Of a stretch of DNA of 5,821 nt, positions 1 through 5,164 are shown piece by piece. The stretch lies in contig JAYKHL010000053.1 of assembly GCA_035284865.1 (NCBI GenBank), positions 1-5,821 on the forward strand. Reading direction: 5' to 3'. This DNA is from JAYKHL01 sp035284865. GTDB lineage: Bacteria > Cyanobacteriota > Sericytochromatia > S15B-MN24 > JAQBPE01. Made by a program: the position numbers and the translations under genes. Position 1 is the first letter of the stretch. Every line of letters starts with the position of its first letter. The notes under the pieces were generated by a model. That model saw nothing but the letters and a program-made list of their open reading frames with translations, was not told the origin of the DNA and searched no databases.

Positions 1-2
1 CG

Positions 3-431
3 GCCGACGGCAGCGCCTACAGCCTGATCGAGCGGCCGGGCATCACGCCCGACTGGAGCCTGCCTGGCTCGGTGCGGGAGGAGGCGTTGCTCGCGCCGCC
101 TGCCTTCGAGCCGCCCGTGCCGCTGGCCCTGGGGGGCACCCTGGCCTGGGCGCCCGTGGCCGGGGCGGTGGGCTACACGGTGCGCGTGACGGCCCCGAAC
201 AGCACCGAGGGCTGGCCCTGGGAGGGCTTCGCCGCGGCCCCGCCGCTGAAGCTCTCGCTCCCGGGCGGCACCCTGGAGCCTGGCCTGTACCGCCTGGGCA
301 TCACGGCCTGGGACGCCCCGGGCGCCACCGCCCGGGCGCTGGCCCAGGTGGCCGGGGTGCGGGCCCTCCGGCGCGTCGATCGCAGCCAGGGCCTGCGCGT
401 GGCCCACCGCGAGGTCTCCTTCATCCAGTGA
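3..431 (+). CDS. C-terminal part of an FN3-like surface protein (5' end outside window)
   Basis: The reading frame is open from position 3 to a TGA at 429-431, giving 142 visible residues. A GTG at 72 lies inside the open frame and is not a convincing start, because homology with the downstream paralogue extends upstream of it to about residue 2. From about residue 47 there is a fibronectin type III-like pattern (LAWAPVAGAVGYTVRV), followed by GWPWE, LEPG, AWDAPG and a basic tail with LRRVDR and GLRV. The same pattern ends the lipoprotein at 2885-4309, with a little over half the positions identical by eye. By analogy the full protein is probably a secreted lipoprotein with carboxypeptidase-regulatory-like domains, but that part is off the window. 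It is likely the upstream member of the same operon, since only about 37 nt separate it from the next gene and no terminator is visible between them. Its function is unknown; a binding or structural role on the cell surface is inferred. Confidence 0.85.
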   Translation, partial: ADGSAYSLIERPGITPDWSLPGSVREEALLAPPAFEPPVPLALGGTLAWAPVAGAVGYTVRVTAPNSTEGWPWEGFAAAPPLKLSLPGGTLEPGLYRLGITAWDAPGATARALAQVAGVRALRRVDRSQGLRVAHREVSFIQ

Positions 432-456
432 CCTTTCGAGCTTGGGTATGTTGCCA

Positions 457-462
457 GTGGAG
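457..462 (+). promoter_or_regulatory. Ribosome binding site deciding the start at 469
   Basis: GTGGAG lies 6 nt upstream of ATG 469. The earlier in-frame candidates, TTG 442 and ATG 448, have no comparable purine-rich site. ATG 469 also begins a normal signal peptide (MKPMPVRPLTF...), whereas the earlier starts only add a few non-signal-like residues. Confidence 0.55.
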
Positions 463-468
463 CCCGCG

Positions 469-2901
469 ATGAAGCCGATGCCTGTCCGTCCCCTGACGTT
501 TGCCTGGCTGACGCTGGCTGCCCTGCAGGTGGGCTGCGCGGCGTGGGGGGGGCTGGGGCTGGTGGTCGCGCCGGCAGCAGGCCCGGGCCTGCGCAGCCTG
601 GCCGAGCCCCGGGGCGTGGACTGGGCCACCACCCGGATCGGGGCGCCGGGGCTGGGGGAGCGGCGGCAGGCCTGGCTCGACGGGCGCCGCCGGGCCAGCC
701 TGGCGCTGGCGGGGGCGCGCCCGTTCGGGCTGCTCGGCACCTGGCCGGCGGCCCACGCGGGGTGGACCGCTGCCGGGTTCGACCCCACCTCGGTCTCGGC
801 GGGCTGCGGCGAGGTCGTCAACGGGATGGCTGCGGGCATGCCCTGGCAGGTGGGCAGCACCGAGCGCTACATCTACATGCTCACCAAGAACGGCGTCTTC
901 CTGCGCGTGCGGGGGGACGCCCCTGGCACGAGCCCTGTCGCCGTGACCCTCAGTGGCACCTTCGAGAACACCAGCATTGCGCTGAGCCCGGCCGCCACCC
1001 GGGCCTACGTGCTGAACGGGGCGAGCCAGCTCTTCGTGATCGACCTGAACGCCATGACCGTGATCAACACGGGGGGCACCACGGTGGGGTCGAGCACCGC
1101 GCACTTCCTCGCGCCGACGGTGGACCCGGCCCTCAGCATGCATGATGACTTCGCCGACGTCGTGTACGTGCCAAACAACGACGGCAACGTCTACGTCGTG
1201 CGCATGGGCCGGAACGACACGACGCCCTCCGTCTCTGCGGCCCGGGCCGTCGCCACGGACGCCGTCGCCCGCACGGGCTGTGACGGGTGCGGCGACTTCT
1301 CGAGCCACAAGCTCGCCGCGCCCGGCGTGGCCTTTCGGGGCCGCTACTTCGTGGGCGACACCCAGGGCCGCCTGCACGACCACGACATGACCAACGACGT
1401 GGCCCTGGCCACGTACCCGGTGTCGAGCGTCGCTGGCATCGCGGCGCCCCCTGCCATCGAGCTGGACGACGCGGCCGGCACCTTCACCGACGCGGCTGGC
1501 GCCACCGTCACGCTCAACGCGTACGACCCACGCCATGCCTTCGTCAACGTGACGCGGGCCTCCGGCCCGGCCTGTGCCTGGGTCGACCTGGCGCGCCGGA
1601 CCGTCACCTTCTCCCAGCCGCTGTTCCTGGATGACCAGGCGGGGGACGACTTCGGGGAGCTCAAGGCGTATGGCTACGACGTCTCGGCCTCCGGCACCAC
1701 GGAGATCGAGGTGGACGGCACGAGCGGACGGGCGCTGTCCGTCGCCGACACGAGCGGCAGCACCTTCCCCCCGCCGGCCGGTGGCCAGGCCTACCTGGCG
1801 GCCAAGCTGTTGCCTTGTACCGACTTCCTGGACGGCAACGGGGGCGGCAGCAACGTCTTCTTCCGCGTGGACACCAGTGGCCTGGCCTCCGGCGCGGTGC
1901 TGACGGAGGCCGAGCTGGAGCTCTACAGCACCCAGACCCGGGCCGTGGCCCCGCCGGCCATCTACCGCGTGGCGGGGCTTGACGCCACGGGCTCGACGGG
2001 ACGCTTCAAGCGGGGCACCACCACGCTGTGGGACACCAGCACCAACGCCCTGGATCCGGGCACGGCGCCCGTGATCTTCGACGCAACGCACGAGAACCGC
2101 CAGGGGTTCACGGCCGGGGGAGGCCTCTTTGCCGCCTCCACGACCTTCACGGCGACCAACCTGTACCAGTGGCGCGTGCTCGATGCCCTGCCGGCCCCCA
2201 CCCCTGTGGGGCAGGTGGCCTTCGCGCTGCGCTACAGCGACGCCGAGACGTCTCCGAACTACTACGGCGCCCCGGAGTTCGAGCCCGGGTCTTCGGATTA
2301 CCCCTTGCTGCGCCTGCAGCACCGCACGGTGGCCAACCGGCCGAGCTTCCCGGTCGAGACGGCCCCGATCCTTGATGCCACCCGCAAGCGCGTCTACGTG
2401 TACGTCTCGAACGTGCTGTTCTGCTTGAAGTTCGACGACCCCACGGCCTGGATGGACGCGGACGCCGCAGACTCGCACACGGGCTACCAGGTGGCCTACC
2501 TGGCGCGGGACGCCGCCACCGCCCGCTTCGGCGCGCGGGACGCAGGCGGGGCCTTCTACCGCAACAAGGTGACGCCTGTCCCGGCCTTCGACGTGTCCAG
2601 CGTCCACGTGCTGAGCCAGGCCTACGACGGCGGCACGTCCAGCTGGGACGTTGCCCTCTCGAAGATCAAGCCCGACCGGGCGACCTCGGGGCGCGCCGCA
2701 GACGACCTCGGAGGCTCGGACCTGGACCAGGCGGGCATCGCGGGCAAGGAGTTGCCCGTCTCCGGGGGCCAGGTTGCCAGCCCCTATGGCGCTCGCTTCT
2801 TGCTGATCGACCCCTACAGCAACCTCCAGACCAAGGGGGGGGATCTGTACGTCAGCCTGGGCAACCCGAACCGGGTGTACCGCTATGGGACGGACGACTA
2901 G
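469..2901 (+). CDS. Secreted beta-propeller-like protein with a DNRLRE-like insertion
   Basis: This is an 810-residue exported protein of unknown function. Residues 1-23 form a signal peptide: a basic start, a hydrophobic core (FAWLTLAAL) and then QVGC. Cys23 could be lipidated, but Gln at -3 makes the lipobox atypical. Residues about 134-325 carry beta-propeller-like strands (YIYMLTKNGVFLRV, AYVLNGASQLFVIDL, VVYVPNNDGNVYVV, YFVGDTQGRLHDHD). A CDGC motif (Cys271, Cys274) is followed by Gly, so it is not a haem site; a disulphide is possible. Residues about 325-438 look like a separate beta-rich stretch. Residues about 439-620 resemble the DNRLRE family (TEAELELYS, then LRYSD, ending in YPLLRLQHR). 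Propeller-like segments resume at about 625-810 (KRVYVYVSNVLFCLKF, GGDLYVSLGNPNRVYRYG). An earlier start at 442 or 448 would add 9 or 7 residues. It lies between two paralogous genes and overlaps the downstream one by 17 nt, so co-expression is likely. It may bind or display something at the surface; no catalytic motif is seen. Confidence 0.85.
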   Translation: MKPMPVRPLTFAWLTLAALQVGCAAWGGLGLVVAPAAGPGLRSLAEPRGVDWATTRIGAPGLGERRQAWLDGRRRASLALAGARPFGLLGTWPAAHAGWTAAGFDPTSVSAGCGEVVNGMAAGMPWQVGSTERYIYMLTKNGVFLRVRGDAPGTSPVAVTLSGTFENTSIALSPAATRAYVLNGASQLFVIDLNAMTVINTGGTTVGSSTAHFLAPTVDPALSMHDDFADVVYVPNNDGNVYVVRMGRNDTTPSVSAARAVATDAVARTGCDGCGDFSSHKLAAPGVAFRGRYFVGDTQGRLHDHDMTNDVALATYPVSSVAGIAAPPAIELDDAAGTFTDAAGATVTLNAYDPRHAFVNVTRASGPACAWVDLARRTVTFSQPLFLDDQAGDDFGELKAYGYDVSASGTTEIEVDGTSGRALSVADTSGSTFPPPAGGQAYLAAKLLPCTDFLDGNGGGSNVFFRVDTSGLASGAVLTEAELELYSTQTRAVAPPAIYRVAGLDATGSTGRFKRGTTTLWDTSTNALDPGTAPVIFDATHENRQGFTAGGGLFAASTTFTATNLYQWRVLDALPAPTPVGQVAFALRYSDAETSPNYYGAPEFEPGSSDYPLLRLQHRTVANRPSFPVETAPILDATRKRVYVYVSNVLFCLKFDDPTAWMDADAADSHTGYQVAYLARDAATARFGARDAGGAFYRNKVTPVPAFDVSSVHVLSQAYDGGTSSWDVALSKIKPDRATSGRAADDLGGSDLDQAGIAGKELPVSGGQVASPYGARFLLIDPYSNLQTKGGDLYVSLGNPNRVYRYGTDD

Positions 2902-4309
2902 GCGCCAGGCCCTGCCTCGTTGCGGGGGGGCATTCCTGCTGGTGGGCCTGGTGGCGCTGGTGGCTGGCTGCAGCGGCCCCCCACGGCTGCCGGTCGGCAC
3001 GGCCTTCGTGCTGGCGGGGCCGGTGGCGGCAGACGTCGTCGCGGCCAGCCCTGGCGGCGAGCCGGAGGGGGGCCGACCAGGCGCCCCCGCCCCAGGCGTT
3101 GCCGGGCCCGAGGCGGACCCCGGCCTGGCAGGCGCGGCGGCCCGGGCGGCCGAGGCGTCCGGCGGGCGGGCCGGGACAGGTCGCGTCGTGGCGCTGGTGG
3201 ATGGCGAGGCCCGCCCCGTCTCGGCAGGCTGGGTGGCCAGCTCCGACGGGCGGCGCGTCCAGGCGGATGGCGCGGGTTGGTTCCGCTGGGAGGGAGAGGG
3301 CCCGGGGGATGGCCTGTGGCTGGCCGGTGCGCCTGGCCATGTCACGTCCGTGGTGGCCGGGCTCGGGCCCGAGCCCCCTGCCTTGTTGCACCTCGAGCCC
3401 CTGGCCGTGACGCGTGCGGCGGCCGTGCGTCTGCCCACCCGCTCCGTGGCCCTCGAGGGGCAGGTCCTCGACGCGGCCGGCCGGGGTCGGCCGGGCGTCG
3501 TGGTGGTGCTTGGGGGGGCGGGGCTGGCTGGCGCCCCGGCCGCCACGACGGATGCCAGCGGGCGCTACGTGCTCGCTGCGGCCCTGCCCGAGGCGGGGGT
3601 GCCAGCGGCCACGGTGCTGGCGGCGGGCGTGCTGGGCGGGGAGCTCGGCGTGCTGCAGGGCGTCACCGTCGGGCCTGCGAGCCGCAGCTTGCCCCCGCTG
3701 GTCGTGGCCCCGGCCACCCTCACGCTGAAGGTCTCGGCCCCGGCGCCGCCTGGCCTGCCCCCGCCACGCACCACGCTCACGCTGCGGGCGGTGGATGGGA
3801 CGCGGCTTGGGCTGGTGGATGCCGGCGAGGGGTTCCGGCTGGCCGAGGTGGCGGGCCTGGCGTTCGACCTGGCGATCGAGGCCCGCTCCCCCGACGGGCT
3901 CGCCTACAGCCGCGTGGAGCGGCCTGGCGTTGGCCTCGATTGGGCCCGGGCGGAGGTCGTGTGGGCCGAGGCGATGCTCCCGCCCGCGGCCCTGGACCCG
4001 CCCCCCGTGCTGGCGCTGGGGGGGGACCTCGGCTGGCCCGCCGTGGCGGGGGCTGCTGGCTACACCGTGCGCCTGGCGGGCCCCCGGCACGGGGACGGGT
4101 GGCCGTGGGAGGCGTTCACCGTGGCGCCCGGCGTGCGGCTGCTGCAGCCCCTCGGGCGCCTGGAGCCCGGGGCGTGGACGCTGGAGGTCATGGCCTGGGA
4201 CGCCCCCGGCCTGGCCCCGCGGGCCCTCGCCCAGGTCCGCCGGCTGCGGCGCGTGGACCGCACGGGCGGGCTGCGGGTCTCGGGGCGTCGTGTGGAGCTG
4301 GCGCTGTGA
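2885..4309 (+). CDS. Lipoprotein with carboxypeptidase-regulatory-like and FN3-like domains
   Basis: This is a 474-residue predicted lipoprotein. The N-terminus is basic (MGRTTRRQALPR) with a hydrophobic core and a good lipobox, VAGC, giving Cys29 as the lipidated residue. Residues about 40-97 are a Gly/Ala/Pro-rich linker. Residues about 98-175 look like one beta-sandwich repeat (RVVALVDGEARPVSAGWV, then an ADGAGWFRWEG turn). Residues about 188-260 match the carboxypeptidase regulatory-like pattern, with VALEGQVLDAAGRGRPGV and the typical TDASGRYVL turn at about 222. Residues about 336-474 are homologous to the gene ending at 431 and include the FN3-like LGWPAVAGAAGYTVRL. ATG 2885 lies inside the end of the previous gene (17-nt overlap) with only a weak ribosome binding site, which suggests translational coupling. 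No enzymatic motif is seen. It probably sits in a membrane as a binding or structural protein acting with the propeller protein; this role is inferred from context. Confidence 0.87.
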   Translation: MGRTTRRQALPRCGGAFLLVGLVALVAGCSGPPRLPVGTAFVLAGPVAADVVAASPGGEPEGGRPGAPAPGVAGPEADPGLAGAAARAAEASGGRAGTGRVVALVDGEARPVSAGWVASSDGRRVQADGAGWFRWEGEGPGDGLWLAGAPGHVTSVVAGLGPEPPALLHLEPLAVTRAAAVRLPTRSVALEGQVLDAAGRGRPGVVVVLGGAGLAGAPAATTDASGRYVLAAALPEAGVPAATVLAAGVLGGELGVLQGVTVGPASRSLPPLVVAPATLTLKVSAPAPPGLPPPRTTLTLRAVDGTRLGLVDAGEGFRLAEVAGLAFDLAIEARSPDGLAYSRVERPGVGLDWARAEVVWAEAMLPPAALDPPPVLALGGDLGWPAVAGAAGYTVRLAGPRHGDGWPWEAFTVAPGVRLLQPLGRLEPGAWTLEVMAWDAPGLAPRALAQVRRLRRVDRTGGLRVSGRRVELAL

Positions 4310-4326
4310 GGGGGCTTGCCTGACGG

Positions 4327-4363
4327 GTCGGTTGCGCCCCGGGTGCCTCGGGGCGCAGCCGGC
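4327..4363 (+). terminator. Strong GC hairpin after the surface-protein operon
   Basis: GGTTGCGCCCCG (4330-4341) pairs with CGGGGCGCAGCC (4349-4360) across a 7-nt loop, with one G-U wobble. Three further pairs, one of them a wobble, extend the stem to 15 bp at 4327-4363. It begins 17 nt after the stop of the lipoprotein gene and is followed by GC-rich sequence, not a run of T. Its placement suggests transcription termination or 3'-end protection of the mRNA. The missing U-tract means it is not a canonical intrinsic terminator. Confidence 0.55.
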
Positions 4364-4407
4364 GGCGCGGGCTGGCGAACACTGCAGGCGGCGGGACCCG
4401 GGTTTCA

Positions 4408-4452
4408 GCGGGCAGGCCGTCGGGTAGGGGGCTGCCCGCCCCTTGCCCCCTA
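4408..4452. repeat. Two interleaved inverted repeats upstream of the padR promoter
   Basis: GCGGGCAG (4408-4415) is the reverse complement of CTGCCCGC (4432-4439). TAGGGGGC (4425-4432) is the reverse complement of GCCCCCTA (4445-4452). Both are perfect 8-bp matches, and the arms alternate and share base 4432, so the two hairpins could not both form fully. The second one overlaps the possible -35 element of the padR promoter. Some of this may be chance in GC-rich DNA. Confidence 0.35.
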
Positions 4453-4471
4453 TATCGGTTCGGTATATAGT
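4443..4471 (+). promoter_or_regulatory. Candidate sigma70-type promoter for the padR operon
   Basis: TTGCCC (4443-4448) as -35 and TATAGT (4466-4471) as -10 are separated by 17 bp; they match the consensus at 4 of 6 and 5 of 6 positions. A second TATAGT at 4484-4489 lacks a good -35. The region sits 92 nt or more upstream of the padR start, in an AT-rich island within GC-rich sequence. The -10 lies inside the repeated half-sites, as expected if a repressor competes with RNA polymerase there. Confidence 0.4.
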
Positions 4472-4507
4472 ATCTCCGTTCGATATAGTTATTGTGTATC
4501 GATATAG
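4450..4507. promoter_or_regulatory. Operator-like array of CGATATAG half-sites
   Basis: CTATATCG at 4450-4457 is the exact reverse complement of CGATATAG, which occurs at 4481-4488 and 4500-4507. A variant with two extra bases, CGGTATATAG, is at 4461-4470. The nine-base TCGATATAG occurs twice, 19 bp apart (starts 4480 and 4499). The last copy sits in a near-palindrome, GTGTATCGATATAG (4494-4507), which matches a perfect CTATATCGATATAG at 12 of 14 positions. PadR regulators are dimeric winged-helix proteins that commonly bind inverted repeats in their own promoters, so this is the natural candidate for autoregulation by the downstream protein. Binding is inferred, not shown. Confidence 0.55.
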
Positions 4508-4511
4508 CAAG

Positions 4512-4526
4512 TTGGGTACAACCCAA
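4512..4526. promoter_or_regulatory. 15-bp interrupted palindrome in the padR leader
   Basis: TTGGGT (4512-4517) and ACCCAA (4521-4526) are perfect inverted 6-bp arms around ACA. The site is 36 nt before the padR start and differs from the CGATATAG half-sites. It could be an operator for a second regulator or a small hairpin in the leader RNA. Confidence 0.35.
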
Positions 4527-4551
4527 GCATAAGGTCCTTTTGATCCCACGG

Positions 4552-4557
4552 GGAGAG
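4552..4557 (+). promoter_or_regulatory. Ribosome binding site of padR supporting the GTG start
   Basis: GGAGAG lies 5 nt before GTG 4563 (7 nt counted from the end of GGAG). The next in-frame ATG, at 4605, would remove the first helix and most of the conserved start of the PadR domain (LELAILGVL), so the GTG start is preferred. Confidence 0.7.
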
Positions 4558-4562
4558 CAACG

Positions 4563-5135
4563 GTGCTCGAGCTGGCCATTCTGGGGGTTCTCAAGGAGCA
4601 GCCGATGCACGGCTACGAGCTGCGACACTACCTGTCGTTCATCGTGGGCCACATCTGGCAGCTCAGCTACGGCACGCTCTACCCGGCCCTGCGCCGGCTC
4701 GAGCGGCGGGGCGAGCTGACGCGGCAGACGGTTCGCGACGGCAAGGGCCCGGCGCGCCACGTGTACGCCCTGACGGCGCAGGGGGAGGTGACCTTCCTCG
4801 CGATGATGGCCGAGGTGGCCTCGCCCACCGAGATCTCCGACCCGCACAAGTTCACGCTCCGGCTCACCTTCTTCCGCTACCTGGCCCCGGAGGCGCGGCT
4901 CGGCCTGCTGGGTCAGCGCCTGAAGTTCCTGCACGAGAACCGCGAGAGCCTGGCGGAGATGGAGGAGATCCCGAGCTCGGGGCTCGATCGCTACCGCCGC
5001 GCCTTGATCCGCTTCCATGCCCACGCCAACGCCGAGGAGATCGCCTTCATCGAGCGCCTGATGCACGATGAGGCCACCGAGGCGGAGGCAGCCCTCACGC
5101 CCCCCCCTGCCGGCCCGGTGGCCGGTGCTGGTTGA
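4563..5135 (+). CDS. PadR-family transcriptional regulator
   Basis: This 190-residue protein matches the PadR family throughout, at the usual length for members with the extra C-terminal domain. The N-terminal winged helix (about 2-76) opens with LELAILGVL, then PMHGYEL (14-20), the recognition-region signature YGTLYPALRRLERRGEL (36-52) and the wing strand HVYALTAQGE (66-75). The rest (about 90-175) is helical with heptad-like leucines (LAPEARLGLLGQRLKFLHENRESL; YRRALIRFHAHANAEEIAFIERLM), typical of the C-terminal dimerisation region. It starts with GTG. PadR proteins are usually repressors that respond to a small ligand; the ligand here is unknown. The AT-rich half-site array overlapping its promoter suggests autoregulation. 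The thiolase begins 29 nt downstream on the same strand with no terminator visible between them, so the two may be co-transcribed and the effector could relate to acyl-CoA metabolism (inference). Confidence 0.95.
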   Translation: MLELAILGVLKEQPMHGYELRHYLSFIVGHIWQLSYGTLYPALRRLERRGELTRQTVRDGKGPARHVYALTAQGEVTFLAMMAEVASPTEISDPHKFTLRLTFFRYLAPEARLGLLGQRLKFLHENRESLAEMEEIPSSGLDRYRRALIRFHAHANAEEIAFIERLMHDEATEAEAALTPPPAGPVAGAG

Positions 5136-5150
5136 ATCCCACCGTGTAAC

Positions 5151-5156
5151 GAAAGG
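5151..5156 (+). promoter_or_regulatory. Ribosome binding site of the thiolase
   Basis: GAAAGG lies 8 nt upstream of ATG 5165, in a short AT-richer spacer after the padR stop. It supports this start, which also aligns with the conserved thiolase N-terminus (REVVVIDGVRTP). Confidence 0.65.
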
Positions 5157-5164
5157 TTGAACCC

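Noticed and set aside
1279..1290. CDGC motif considered as a haem c site
   Set aside because: The residue after the second Cys is Gly, not His, so it is not CxxCH.
421..3546. Very long open frame on the minus strand (1041 codons)
   Set aside because: It is antisense to two well-supported genes, and its translation is Arg/Gly/Ala/Pro-rich with no domain, signal or coherent start. Long antisense frames are expected opposite GC-rich genes.
4316..4507. Small plus-strand frame of 63 codons in the intergenic region
   Set aside because: It runs through the hairpin, the inverted repeats and the operator array, and has no ribosome binding site or recognisable motif.
2852..4594. 580-codon minus-strand open frame across the lipoprotein gene and intergenic region
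   Set aside because: Low-complexity basic translation, antisense to a clear lipoprotein gene and running through the padR promoter. Treated as a shadow.
5110..5125. CCGGCC-CGGT-GGCCGG inverted repeat at the padR 3' end as a terminator
   Set aside because: It lies inside the coding sequence, has only 6-bp arms and no T-run, and encodes a Pro/Gly/Ala-rich tail in GC-rich DNA.
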